A stretch of DNA of 64,000 bases from Gerris lacustris (taxonomy: Eukaryota > Arthropoda > Insecta > Hemiptera > Gerridae). Of this stretch, positions 12,539 to 23,539 are shown piece after piece (positions within the stretch are counted from its first letter, which is position 1; each line of letters begins with the position of its first letter). The stretch is from NCBI GenBank assembly GCA_951217055.1, contig OX578276.1, positions 69,138,144-69,202,143 of the forward strand, read 5' to 3'. The position numbers and the translations under genes were made by a program. A model generated the notes under the pieces. It was not told the DNA's origin. It saw nothing but the letters and a program-made list of their open reading frames with translations, and searched no databases.

Positions 12539-12659
12539 ACTATGAGACGCGCATGCGCAATGAATACAAGTACGTAAATAATCACATTCTACGCATCTAA
12601 ACAAAGATATAATGTTTATATTTCGTATCAATCGTAGATAAATAGTTTTACACTTTAAA

Positions 12660-13500
12660 TCAAGGTTTAGTGTCAATGCAAGATGTCACTAAAATTTCTG
12701 ACAGTTTTCATTTGGCAGCATCGGGACACGACAACTTGTCAGTGTATTCGAGAAACGGGTTGGAATAAATTGGTATATTATTACAGTTATCAAATTGCCT
12801 TACTCTCTAAATATAGAACTAAAATCCCTCTACAGTGGCTTGAATTAATGTCATGTTCAACTAAAGTAGAAAGTGTTATCCAAAGGGCCCATTTGTACAT
12901 AACTTTGAAAAGACGTAACAGACAATAAGGGGCCAGTGAAAAGGGGTCAAGTTCGAGGCAAAGTTATACAGAGACCGGATTGAAAAGGGATAAGGAAGTT
13001 GGTAACAAAACCAAAAGGAAATGTGAAGGCATGTTCCGTAGTGATACCGGCTTGCTGACCCGCTTACAAAACTTTACTTCTAATAACTACAAATCCTTGG
13101 ACGCAAAACCATATGATCCCCTTCAACAATTTATAACTTTTATAAATCAATGTAAATGTTGGAAAAATACCGGCGCGTTGGACAAAATGTTTTTCGATTT
13201 GTTACTTGAGCTTTGAATTATTGTAAATTTTCTGATTCATTGGAGATATTACTGTAAAATATCCTGGCTTTAAGTTAAAAGGAAGGAACAATAGAGTTAG
13301 GTTAAAAATGAAATTCAATCTTCTTTATAATCGTATGCCTTATAAAAAAAATTAAATATATTGAATGAATTCAATCATTTTGCAATTTCATTGGGTCGTG
13401 ATGTATAATTTCTATCAGGTGTAGAAATTATAAATCGATATAAAATAAATTCCTTAACTTAAGAATGTCTTAGAGTAAAAAACGTGCGATCTGGAAGGGG
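12660..13500. other. Unassigned region with two short open frames
   Basis: Two plus-strand frames of 81 and 78 codons (12683-12928 and 12980-13216) follow one another, separated by a stop and about 50 bp. Neither shows a motif I recognise, and no splice or promoter signals support them. They may be remnants of an unrecognised repeat. Confidence 0.25.
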
Positions 13501-13592
13501 GCTAATTAAAATAAACAGACCAAGTGAGCGCTAGCCAGCACACAGCGAGGGTGCGTAGGCAACAAAGTAATTTATTTAAGAAGTACCTATTA

Positions 13593-13931
13593 ATGGTGCT
13601 GTTATTACGTATTAGTTCAATATTAGTAGTAGTTCAACTGGCAATCATGCATAGCGCGCTTTCCTATAGGTCTGATATTTTCAAAGCACATAAACAAACT
13701 TCAGATAAAGTATTTTTTGCCAGTGAACCGGACTCTAAACATATAAATACATCGAAAGAGCATAATAAAAAAACGTATTTTGTCAAAAAACAAAAATCGA
13801 AATTTCCAAAAAGTGATACCTTTACTTTTGGCCTTTGGTCGAAGAATGTTTTTACACTTTACATGAGCGAGATAGAGGGGAGGGGGGCACTTTCTACACC
13901 AACTTCAAACTCGTCCTATCAAAGCTTATAA
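13593..13931 (+). CDS. Hypothetical small secreted protein (112 aa)
   Basis: An ATG-initiated frame of 112 codons. Residues 1-24 (MVLLLRISSILVVVQLAIMH, then SALS) form a hydrophobic stretch resembling a signal peptide. The remainder is hydrophilic and rich in Lys, Ser and Thr, with several Lys-Lys pairs and no cysteines. The frame is open a further 23 codons upstream without another ATG. No homologue is recognised, no splice sites were confirmed, and the 3' side enters simple repeats. It may be a chance frame; a genuine secreted or orphan protein, or part of an exon, is possible. Confidence 0.25.
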   Translation: MVLLLRISSILVVVQLAIMHSALSYRSDIFKAHKQTSDKVFFASEPDSKHINTSKEHNKKTYFVKKQKSKFPKSDTFTFGLWSKNVFTLYMSEIEGRGALSTPTSNSSYQSL

Positions 13932-14015
13932 CAAAAAATTATATATTTCTGTAAACAGCTCGACGTACCCTTTCATATGATACCCCCTCACGGTAAAAAA
14001 AAAAATAAATAAATA

Positions 14016-14177
<162 letters not shown>

Positions 14178-14179
14178 AA

Positions 14180-15222
14180 CCCCTTTTTTGAAAAATAATT
14201 ATTTTAATTAAATGTGTAGGAATTATACAAATATATATGCCAAATTCCAAAATGATCGGACAAAAGGTAGCCGAGAGAGCAGGTGACTATCGGACGGACG
14301 GACAGACAGCGGAAAATATAAGGGTTCTTGGTTTTGCCTAAGGACCTTAAAAACTGAACTTAAACGTAGGCACTATTCTAAATTAAGTACGGCCGATATA
14401 ATGTACTTTTTCAACAAACAATAATGTACATTTAAGAGCAAACTACAGTTAGTTCAAATCAAGATTTTTAATAACTGAAAGATCTTGTAAAACCTAGGTT
14501 CCAACAATTTTAAAAAACATTGAATACTTAATTAGAAGATTTTAATTTGAATGTTACTGATACTTGAGAGGTGTCTCTATTGAAAGAGGTAAAAGCGTTT
14601 TTACAAAAAAGGGCGGTGTACACTTATTATTCCTTTAAAAGATCTTTGAAACCCTTTGTGTCATTAAGTAAATTGCTTGAAGACAAAGAGGCAAAGTTTA
14701 GAGCTTGAAGCTTGTTTGCTAGTTGATTATGGCAAGGAAAGTTTAGTCGAAACCAGAAGGGAAACTCGGGCTCAAATACGATGCACTTCTATTCATCAGC
14801 TGATGATTCAAACATAAAAGACATGTTTCGTTTTACAACAAAGTTGCCTCAACAGTTTCAAAAGTTTTGTAGAAAATAAAAAATATCTTATTTCCGCTTT
14901 CTTTTAATGAGCAAAAATTTAGAGGCTTCTGCGTAAAAGATAACAAAACGCCCTTAATAATAAACATCCATCCAGTGTACTTAAACTTAAAATATTATGG
15001 GCTAATTTTCTTAAGTTTAACAGTAAAATTATTTTATGAAGATAGCACTTTATCGTTGTGAAATTTAATCTAAATGATTACAAAACTAATGATATAAATT
15101 TGATTATGAGTGACTTCTATCATTTAATTTAATGTGTTTAAGTCTAATATAATTATTAACTTAGAAAGATATGATAACTTAGTCAAATAATGTACAGTAT
15201 TATTTCAAAGCCTTTATACTAT
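14180..15222. other. AT-rich DNA without recognisable gene
   Basis: A short stretch near 14290-14350 (CGGACGGACGGACAGACAG and a following AAGGGTTCTTGG block) resembles phrases common in insect transposons. Otherwise nothing is recognised. Confidence 0.4.
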
Positions 15223-15230
15223 AAGCCCGT
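15223..15230. repeat. 8-bp target duplication, left (AAGCCCGT)
   Basis: Identical to 18085-18092 on the other side of the hAT element. Eight-base duplications are characteristic of hAT transposition. Confidence 0.9.
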
Positions 15231-18084
15231 TAGGGTGGGTCGAATTTAACTTTTTTTAAAAATTCTGAACTACGATGGGCTAAAAAGTTGACCGTTGGTA
15301 TGAAAACACCAGGAAAAAAAATTGGGCTCATTTGAACAACCCCTAGGTGGAGCACACCAGCCCTGAAATTTTGATGTTTGGGGTAATCCTTAAATATAGT
15401 GATTTTTGTGATTTTCATGCTTTTTAAGTGTTTTAATGCTACACTGTTGACTTAAAATTCATTTTAACAGGTTGTGCACATATATTACAATAAAAAAAAT
15501 CACAAAAAAATTGTGGGGGGGGGGGGGGAGATATCTTCTTTTTTTAAATTTACTTCAAATTTTTAAGCTCTTTTTAGTTTTTTGATGACTTAAAATGTAT
15601 TAAATTAATATTCTAATATAAATATTATATTTGCAGCTCTAATTAAATTGTGGAGGGGGGGGGGGGGGGGGTGTTTTCTATTTTCTTATATTTACATCAA
15701 AATTTTAAGCTACTGTCCTTGATGACAGAATATAAGATTTAATATAAAAATATTTGTAGTTCTCAGCTATGTGAAGCAACAGCAAAAAATTAAGGGGGGG
15801 GGGAGTTTTCTAATTCTGGATCAGTTTGCTGCAGATTATGAGATTAAGTTAGTTACATGAAACAAGTCACGTTGTAAATATCTTTTTTTAAATATGGTAC
15901 CTTATACTTCCTTCCATGCTAATAATTTATATTACTGTTTTTAAAGTGTTTTATAATTCAGATTTTAAGATACAAGAACAAAATATAAGAAAGTGCCCTT
16001 AAACGAACAGGAGTTTTCATAGATCAAAGAACAGTTAGGAGAACGACGATAGGCTCCGTTGACAAAAAAATCTAGTGCATTGATCAAAAAAGCCGAAAGG
16101 TTTGCCAATGTTTTGCTCAATCTTTCGCATAATAGTTTTCTAGAATATTAATCCAGGAAGGAGCATAGACTCGTTGAATAAATGTTACTATTGTTATAAG
16201 TTCTTTAGATGGTTTATCACAAGCGACATGAAAACGAAGGACACTATTAGCAGTTGTTAGCCATCTTTTGTGTGCCATTTTTCCAGGATTTCTGTTGGCT
16301 AATTCTGGGCAATAGAAACCATCAAATACATCCAGACATATTTCTAATAAATATTTTTGGATCGTGCTTAAATCACTGTTATATAAATTCGGCGTAATTT
16401 TAGTAGGGATGGTTTCAAATTCTACAATTGGTAAACTTTCACATGTTTCTACAGCCTTTCCTATTGCTCCTTCAAAAAGTCTAAGTCCTTTTGTTTTACC
16501 ATCTATGTCCTGAAATAGATGTCTGAAAGGGAACTCATTGCCACGGAACAGGCATATAGACCATAGAAGAGGTGTTTCAAATGTACACTCTAACTGTATA
16601 ATTATTCCTCTTCTTACTCCAGTGTTCCCATTGGTGCCATCACTCCCTATGACACATAATTTCGATGTATCCGCTTTATTTATTCGCAGAAACGTACAAC
16701 GATTGCTGATGAAACACTTTCCGCCGTGTATAAGTTCTTCTGTATAAGTTTAATAGTGTCATCCTTCCTGCCATCAAAATAAAGCCCTTCTAATATTATG
16801 GATTCTTCTTCCATTTTTTGAAGACTCAATTCTTTGCTCTGCGAAGATTTATCTATTACGTTGGTTTTACTATTACTTCGTATTAATCCTGAATCAAAAA
16901 GTGAGGCCGAAGCAATCATTCCTGCTGCTCTACTAGAAATGTGCGTTCTGAGCTACAGTAGTGATCGGTAACCTCATCTCAGATGAAACATATTTCAGTG
17001 ATTTATCTTTAAACTCACTGCCCGATTCTTCAGTTGTGAGAGAGGATGAAGATGACGACTTGTCAGACAAAGAAGTTAAAAAAGAAGTTAAAACCTGAAA
17101 TCTTTTTGCATTTGATATTGAAGGTACAAGTTCACAGAGTGAAGTCCTTTTTAAGTATTTTTTATGCTTGGCAAACCTTTCGGCTTTTTTGATCAATGCA
17201 CTATGATGAGTCTATCATCATTTTCCTAACTGTTCTTAGATCTATAAAAAAACACCTATTCGTTTAAGGGCACTTTCTTATATTTTGCACCACAAGGGCT
17301 AATTAGTCCCTTATCTTTTTTATCTGCCCACGGTTATTTTCCGTTAAACTTGTCTTAAAATCTGAATTATAAAACACTTTAAAAACAGTAATATAAATTA
17401 TTAGCATGGAAGGAAGTATAAGGTACCATATTTAAAAAAAGATATTTACAACGTGACTTGTTTCATGTAACTAACTTAATCTCATAATCTGCAGCAAACT
17501 GATCCAGAATTAGAAAACTCCCCCCCCCCCTTAATTTTTTGCTGTTGCTTCACATAGCTGAGAACTACAAATATTTTTATATTAAATCTTATATTCTGTC
17601 ATCAAGGACAGTAGCTTAAAATTTTGATGTAAATATAAGAAAATAGAAAACACCCCCCCCCCCCCTCCACAATTTAATTAGAGTTGCAAATATAATATTT
17701 ATATTAGAATATTTATTTAATACATTTTAAGTCATCAAAAAACTAAAAAGAGCTTAAAAATTTGAAGTAAATTAAAAAAAAGAAGATATCTCCCCCCCCC
17801 ACAATTTTTTTGTGATTTTTTTTATTGTAATATATGTGCACAACCTGTTAAAATGAATTTTAAGTCAACAGTGTAGCATTAAAACACTTAAAAAGCATGA
17901 AAATCACAAAAATCACTATATTTAAGGATTACCCCAAACATCAAAATTTCAGGGCTGGTGTGCTCCACCTAGGGGTTGTTCAAATGAGCCCAATTTTTTT
18001 TCCTGGTGTTTTCATACCAACGGTCAACTTTTTAGCCCATCGTAGTTCAGAATTTTTAAAAAAAGTTAAATTCGACCCACCCTA
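15231..18084 (-). mobile_element. hAT-type DNA transposon with 0.9-kb inverted arms
   Basis: The element starts TAGGGTGGGTCG and ends with its inverse CGACCCACCCTA. It is flanked by the perfect 8-bp duplication AAGCCCGT. The TIR start fits the hAT YARNG rule. The inverted arms are very long (about 15231-16107 and 17170-18084) and very similar; the right arm has an extra block of about 60 bp near 17285-17345. Each arm carries three homopolymer runs (G on the left, C on the right). A degenerate transposase lies between and slightly into the arms on the minus strand. At 2854 bp it has the length of an autonomous hAT, but the coding frame is broken, so this copy is probably immobile unless helped in trans. 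Confidence 0.88.
16117..17196 (-). pseudogene. Decayed hAT-like transposase
   Basis: The reading can be followed in three blocks. Block 1 (17196 to about 16940) starts with an ATG inside the right arm and is Lys- and Ser-rich. Block 2 (about 16950-16720) contains SSRAAGMIASASLFDSGLI and then LYFDGRKD, resembling the conserved RxAAAIASAxL and FDGRKD motifs of an insect hAT-like family. Block 3 (about 16680-16117) is open for about 185 codons without an early ATG. It includes VIGSDGTNGNTG, LWSICL followed by NEFPFRHLFQ, PIVEFETIP and HKRWLTTANSVLRF. Frameshifts separate the blocks near 16940 and 16700-16740, and the segment after FDGRKD appears shortened. The Asp in SDGTN may be a catalytic residue; this is inference. 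Family assignment rests on these motifs plus the TIR and target duplication. Confidence 0.75.
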
Positions 18085-18092
18085 AAGCCCGT
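18085..18092. repeat. 8-bp target duplication, right (AAGCCCGT)
   Basis: Matches 15223-15230 exactly and closes the hAT insertion. Confidence 0.9.
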
Positions 18093-18230
18093 GGCTATGG
18101 GCTTAATTTTATATTTAGAAAAAAGTAAAATAAATTAAATTAATTTAGATAAGTTATTATATCTATTTTGATGTTATTATATCTATTTGAAGACCAACAA
18201 ATTAAATCAAACATTTATTTTTATTGGAAT

Positions 18231-18242
18231 AAATGTGGTTGC
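18231..18242. repeat. 12-bp target duplication, left (AAATGTGGTTGC)
   Basis: Identical to 18599-18610. It defines the insertion of the hammerhead repeat between them. Confidence 0.85.
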
Positions 18243-18598
18243 ACAACACAATTTGCGAGAGACACCAAGGGATGTGCCACGCAAGCGTGACACATAGGAA
18301 CTGTTCCAACATCAGACATAACGTCATTAAGATGTTGGCTCGGCATTATGCCATGTCCTGCATCGTTTCGTCGCGTCCGACTCATCAGGGGCCCGACGAT
18401 GCCCACCCAACTCTGGACCTATACTACATCAAGAAGATCAGATATAGGACTTATCAGAGACGAGGGTGCTCTCATACCGCCATTCTTGCTTGGCTGGCAA
18501 AACACATCAGCAGAGTAATACCGTGTTTTTGCACACTGCAATAGGCTACACAATTTGCGAGAGACACCAAGGGATGTGCCACGCAATGTACTCTGCTG
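18243..18598 (-). mobile_element. Hammerhead-bearing short retroelement, 302-bp unit
   Basis: This 356-bp insertion has a 12-bp target duplication. Its two ends repeat the same block (ACACAATTTGCGAGAGACAC onward) 302 bp apart, so it is slightly more than one unit long, as if copied from a circular or tandem template. On the minus strand it carries a hammerhead ribozyme core (18360-18402). Related sequence forms the composite at 44247-46577. No poly(A) tail and no LINE or SINE signature were seen. The organisation resembles retrozymes and the hammerhead-containing terminal repeats of Penelope-like elements. The short duplication favours retroposition, but the partner that mobilises it is unknown. 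Confidence 0.7.
18360..18402 (-). ncRNA. Hammerhead ribozyme, intact core
   Basis: On the minus strand the order is stem III strand GCATCG, the cleavage triplet GTC, a 6-nt stem I element GGGCCC, CTGATGA, stem II GTCG-GACG-CGAC, GAAA and the stem III partner CGATGC. Every conserved core position of the hammerhead consensus is present, and stem III has 7 bp including the A15.1-U16.1 pair. The only weakness is stem I: GGGCCC is too short to fold on itself but is self-complementary, so two molecules could pair as a dimeric ribozyme. Activity is inferred, not shown. Confidence 0.72.
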
Positions 18599-18610
18599 AA
18601 ATGTGGTTGC
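18599..18610. repeat. 12-bp target duplication, right (AAATGTGGTTGC)
   Basis: Exact match to 18231-18242. Confidence 0.85.
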
Positions 18611-18619
18611 CTTAGGTTA

Positions 18620-20685
18620 GCAGTAACAAATCATTTTAGGTGAGTCGACGCCGTCTAGACACTACTCGATTATATAAATGATAAACTATTAGACTAGATC
18701 AAGGAAAAAGGTTAGGTACAAGTATGGAAACGTTAGAGCAGTAAATTAATCAATCATGTTAAATTTTACATTTATAAATACCAATCTGTTTTGAGTAAAC
18801 TATACATAAATAATATGCTCTAGAGTCTAGGGTTAAGAGTGCCAACAATCAATTGGAAAACTAGTGGAATAAACGGCTTATTTTAGAAGCGAAGTTATAA
18901 GAAATGTATGTTGCCATATGGTAAAAAAAACATCAGTTAAGTTCGCACTTTTTAAAGTTAACTTTTTCCTCATATTTTACCAAATATCAAATGTAGAGTT
19001 AATAGCAAAAAAGTTAAAATGAATAGGTTTTTATCAAATATTCATGGAATTACTCCTCCCAGGAGAATATTAGAGTTTCAGAGTAGATACATTTCTTTAT
19101 GTTATTTGTGTCATCTTATGTTTCATTTTGTCATCTCGTGAAACAGTTAATATTCATCATAAATAAGACCTACCTGATCAAGAAGTGAATATAATTAATT
19201 GTAAATTATATTTTATTGGAAAAGGGTCTTGAAGAAAATAAGTAAGAAATTAGTTAAGTGTGCTAGAACACACAAACTATCTTAGAGCTTCCTTAATTTA
19301 AATAGGAACGGCTTTGTTGAGGTACGGGTTTTGTGCCGATTACAAATTATTTACATAGAGCAAATAAGATATTAAAACATTTTTTGATAAAAGTTTTAAT
19401 TAAAAGGAGTTATAAGTTCATAACAATAGGTTTCTAATTTCTCATAAAACATAGCACACTAAGAGAATTCCAGTTTGAAAATTTGATAAAATTACTCGTT
19501 GTAAGGTCCACTGAGTCTAAAAAAGTATTTTGATTTTTAAGAACGTTTATTTTTTTATGTTTCCGAATTTCAAAATGGTAGGACAGAAATGCGTTTCTAA
19601 CAATTCTGGATCTAGTGTCTGTCTGTCAGTCTATTATGTTATCTTTTTTGTGATCCATTAATTCTTAAAAACAACTTGTCTTTAGTGAATGGCATTTTTG
19701 ATGAGAGCCGACTGTTAGTCAAATATTTCTCCGATGAAAATCAAAATAGGTTCCAATTTCCAGAGGGGTCACATTATTATTTTCAATTTTTATGATAGGT
19801 GCATCAGGACAGCCCTATTTGGACGTCAAGGGCTTTCAATTGAGCTTAATAATTAAATGAAAATATTAATTTATTATGAAATGAATACATTATCGAATAC
19901 ATACGTAATGTATTACTTTTACGAATACATTATGAATATATTAATTTATTATGAAATGAATACATTATCGTTTAAATTGATAAATAACAAATAGGAAAAT
20001 CCAATACAAAAGCCAGGCGCACATTGAGACCTCCTTTAAAAAAATAAATTTTAACATTTTGAACTTCGTAGCTAAAATGATAAGATGATGATAAGAAATA
20101 ATATTATTTACTTGTATTAGAACCTATGACCTTCGGAACAATTAACAATATGCTGTGGCGAATATTGTGACATAAGATCATTTGTGATAAATCATATTGT
20201 TTAATTTAAAGAAAAAAATGTATTTCGTCTATAACTTTGCGAATTTTTATTCGATTCAAATACTTTTTTCCCCATTCGACTAGCCTTTGATTGTTTTTAA
20301 ACAGATGTAATAAGAACTAACTGACACTACTGAAAATTGTTTGCAATTAAAGAAAAACAAAAATAAAAATTGGAAAAATTTCAAGGCAAATAACTTTTAA
20401 ATGTGATAAGGACGATATAACGCGTTGTCTCAAATGAAAACATAGAATGTCAGGAAAATTGGAAGCGCATAACTCATAATAACAGTGAGAAGTAAACATG
20501 AATTGTTTAAAAAAAAACCGCTTGGTAAAGCGGAGAGCGGAAGAGAGTGTAGTGCGGGAAATGATCTCCTTCGCTTCCAAAACAGGGGTGGATATCTGTA
20601 ACTCAACTAATGCAACAGTTTAGCCTTCCCTTATTTCATTGGACGTTTGTTTACAAAACGTTTTTAATAATATAGAAACACTTGC
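18620..20685. other. AT-rich DNA without recognisable gene
   Basis: The part at 19560-19800 contains phrases (GTCTGTCTGTCAGTC, AAAACAACTTG) typical of dispersed insect repeats, distantly like family B. At 19860-19990 TTAATTTATTATGAAATGAA is duplicated. A 77-codon minus frame (20347-20580) has no recognisable motif. Confidence 0.4.
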
Positions 20686-20690
20686 CCTCA

Positions 20691-20709
20691 CCCCGCGCTC
20701 TGCGCGGGG
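20691..20709. repeat. GC-only hairpin (CCCCGCGC/GCGCGGGG)
   Basis: A perfect 8-bp stem with a 3-nt loop, followed after six bases by CTAG. The same hairpin recurs at 21598-21616. A stable hairpin just before CTRR is the form of a Helitron 3' end, but the next base is G, not the expected T, so this is tentative. Confidence 0.5.
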
Positions 20710-20869
20710 CTCAAGCTAGGTATTAATGGCTATGTTCCATGTAGGCCCAACAATTAAAAAAACAATAAAAAACAAATAAAAACCAATTAGATTGGGAAGT
20801 CATTGAACAATCATCTATCATGATGATGTATTAATTTAATTACCAGTCTCTTCTCTCAAAACGGCAGTT

Positions 20870-21620
20870 GCACCAGTAAATATTTAATAACTCTAGTTCT
20901 AGGAAAAATTAATAAAATAATAAAAATACTCGATTTAAAGAGCATTAGTGTGAGGTTTAAGCACCCCAATTAGAAAATAAATTGGTCAACAATTGCGGAC
21001 GCCATAAGAGCTCAAAGTCTAAAATTATAAAAAATAATCAAATTTAGCTTTATTTAAGGTAGAACCGATGAAGTTACGACCAAGTCATAGGACCTAAGTC
21101 GGAGATCTTTTAAAATCAATTACCGCTGATGCAATCTGCTTTTCGATACGACTTAAAGAAAAGAGGGGGTAAAATAATTTTTCTTAACTTATCGGATTTT
21201 TCAGTCGGTTTGGGCCAATCTCCGAACAAACGCAAAAAACTGCGAGTCTCCAAGTAGTCTAAAAGGTCTCCCAAACATTTTGATGAGCGAATCTCTAGGT
21301 TTTGTTAATATATACTTAGTCAACCTAATTTTTTCAGGTTATGTTTTTATACTTTCTATTAAATTAAATTGTTAATAACTTTGGTTCTACTCAATATTTT
21401 TCGATGAAACATGTTTGCGCTCACCTCTGACAAAAAAAAAAATCGATTTAGTTTAGCTAGTTTTGCACCTGTAGTCGGACTGGTGGTGACAGACACACAT
21501 ACACGAAAAAAGTTAAGACCGGATTCGGTTTTAGGAATGTATAAAATGAAAAAGAATCCAAATAATTATATACAGACAAAACTTTAATGTTATTTCGCCC
21601 CGCGCTTCGCGCGGGGTTCA
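20870..21620 (+). repeat. Dispersed repeat family C, copy 1
   Basis: Shares with copies at 23540 and 24780 the blocks GAGCATTAGTGTGAGGTTTA, TTTAAGGTAGAACCGATG, TACCGCTGATGCAATC, GGTTTGGGCCAATCT and CGCAAAAAACTGCGAGTCTC. This copy ends in a CCCCGCGC/GCGCGGGG hairpin. No coding frame. Possibly a non-autonomous Helitron-like family. Confidence 0.55.
21598..21616. repeat. GC-only hairpin (second copy)
   Basis: CCCCGCGC-TTC-GCGCGGGG at the end of family C copy 1. Followed by TTCATGCTTG, comparable with CTCAAGCTAG at the first hairpin. Confidence 0.6.
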
Positions 21621-21639
21621 TGCTTGCAATCAGTGGCTG

Positions 21640-21725
21640 TATATTATTACTATTTTATATCTATTACTATCATATTGGTAAATTGAGTAGGCCATTTCAT
21701 TAAATATAATACTTTATACTTAATT
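21640..21725 (+). repeat. Segmental duplicate of 23190-23275
   Basis: CAGTGGCTGTAT through CATTTCATTAAATATAATAC recurs at 23190-23275 with a few differences. A second shared block, GATGGTTTTCTAACGTGAAT (22955) against GATGGTTTTTTCTAACTTGA (about 23440), indicates a duplication of about 1.5 kb, later interrupted by the Helitron. Confidence 0.55.
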
Positions 21726-22176
21726 ATTTGTTTAGCTTGATATAGAAAAAATGAAAATTGCTTAACATTTAATTAAAATAAATTACTTAATATTGGGTCC
21801 TCCCACAATAACACAGGACTTCTTCCAAAATAATTATAAAATGAGGATAAAATTTAACTCCGCCTCCCTTAATAGGAATTTGGAATTTCCTCGCCATCCG
21901 GAGGAAACATATAGCTAGGCCACTCCTAAAACTAAAACATAATCCTTAAAACAAACACTACATTACACAAAATACTATTAACTATGTAGTAATGGATCGT
22001 AAACAATATTCCGTGAATAAGTAATTCCATCTGTAACCCTCTCAGATGGTACCAAAACTTGTATTTACTATGATGTAAATTGGCCGTGGCTTAAGACTTG
22101 TTTCTGAGATCCACGCACCAACAAAAGATATATGTTTGACCCTGGGATTTATTTCTAATTAACTCTGATAATATTA

Positions 22177-22936
22177 TCTATATATATAAAAGTCAACGTA
22201 TGTGTGTGTGTGTGTGTGTTTGTTCTTTATACAAATCTACAGTTTTAGCCCGATTTTGATGAAAATTTGCACACTTGACCTTCAAAGCAAGGAAAAAATC
22301 AAGGTCTACATGAATTTTCGAAATTCAAATTTCGGTACACAGGGGTACGGGGTACAAGTAATGAATACGGGGTCAAAGTAATGAATACCCTTCGTGATGC
22401 ATATCGTTAAAAAGCTCATTAAGAGTGCAGTAATTGTTGTTATGTACACGTTTGTCATATTTTCATTTAGGAGGGGGGTCAAATGGAAAAATATAGCTAT
22501 ATCTTATTTGTTCTTTATACAAATCTACAGTTTTAGTTCGATGTCGATAAAAATTTGCCCACTTGAACTTCAAAGCAAGGGGAAAATGATAGCCTACATG
22601 AATTTTGGAAATTGAAATTTGGTACACAGGGGTATGGTACAAGTAATGAATACGGGGTCAATGTAATGAATACCATTGATGATGCAAAAGATCTTTAAGA
22701 GTAGAGTAATAGTTTTAATGTATTGTTTTGTCATATTTTACTTAAGAGGGGGGGTGGGGGAATTTAGGATATTTAAAAATTTGCTTATCAAAGAGGAGGG
22801 GGTATAGAAATAGGTGGGAGAGGTAGAATCTAGATATTCTTGCATAGTAAAATAATTTATAATGTTACATTATGGTTGTTTATAAACTTATCTAATTATT
22901 ATAACACTCCGTAGCGAAACACGGGTACCCAGCTAG
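22177..22936 (+). mobile_element. Complete non-autonomous Helitron (760 bp)
   Basis: It begins TCTATATATATAAAAGTC and ends in CTAG, inserted between A (22176) and T (22937) as Helitrons do. Eight bases before CTAG lies the hairpin CCGTAGCGAAACACGG (22909-22924, stem with one bulge and a GAA-type loop). The interior holds two copies of a unit of about 280 bp (TTCTTTATACAAATCTACAG at about 22225 and 22510). No Rep/helicase coding is present, so it would need a helper. This family has at least four other copies in the window. Confidence 0.88.
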
Positions 22937-23189
22937 TATAATATATAACTAAGATGGTTTTCTAACGTGAATGAAATATTTAGATGATACTTATTTCAGA
23001 TATGCCTTAAAATATTAGAGATATTGCTCGCTATTAAAAAGTACTTCAGGAGGATACACAAAATCATTAAGGTCATTTAAATCTGTTACATATATGCAAC
23101 TTCATTAAGAGATATTATTACGTACGTCACTTCGTATACAATTTCTTACTCTTTCTAAAGATTGAGGAACCACCTTTAATTTTTAATTA

Positions 23190-23275
23190 GTGGCTGTATT
23201 ACTACTATTGTATACCTATTACTATCATATTGTTTAATTGAGTAGGCCATTTCATCAAATATAATACTTTATAAT
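23190..23275 (+). repeat. Segmental duplicate of 21640-21725
   Basis: See 21640-21725. This copy is the shorter, uninterrupted one. Confidence 0.5.
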
Positions 23276-23539
23276 TTGAGATTCACACAAACAAAAAAAT
23301 ATTTTTTATTCTGGGATTTATTTATTGTCATCGAGTAAGCTAATTTTAGGGGGAACTTTCTATGCGTAATTTCCACACCTCTATTTCTTCCGACTTCAAA
23401 TTTAAAGTTATTATTGGAATTAATATTGTTTCCTCCGAAGATGGTTTTTTCTAACTTGAATAAAATATTTATATATCTTAACTAAGATTAATTAAGGTCT
23501 ATTAACTAATGAATTGATAAATTAAATTTAAATTTCTCA

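Noticed and set aside
20691..20709. Confident Helitron end at the GC hairpin
   Set aside because: The hairpin and CTAG are there, but the following base is G and no matching 5' TC end was found, so it was kept only as a tentative repeat.
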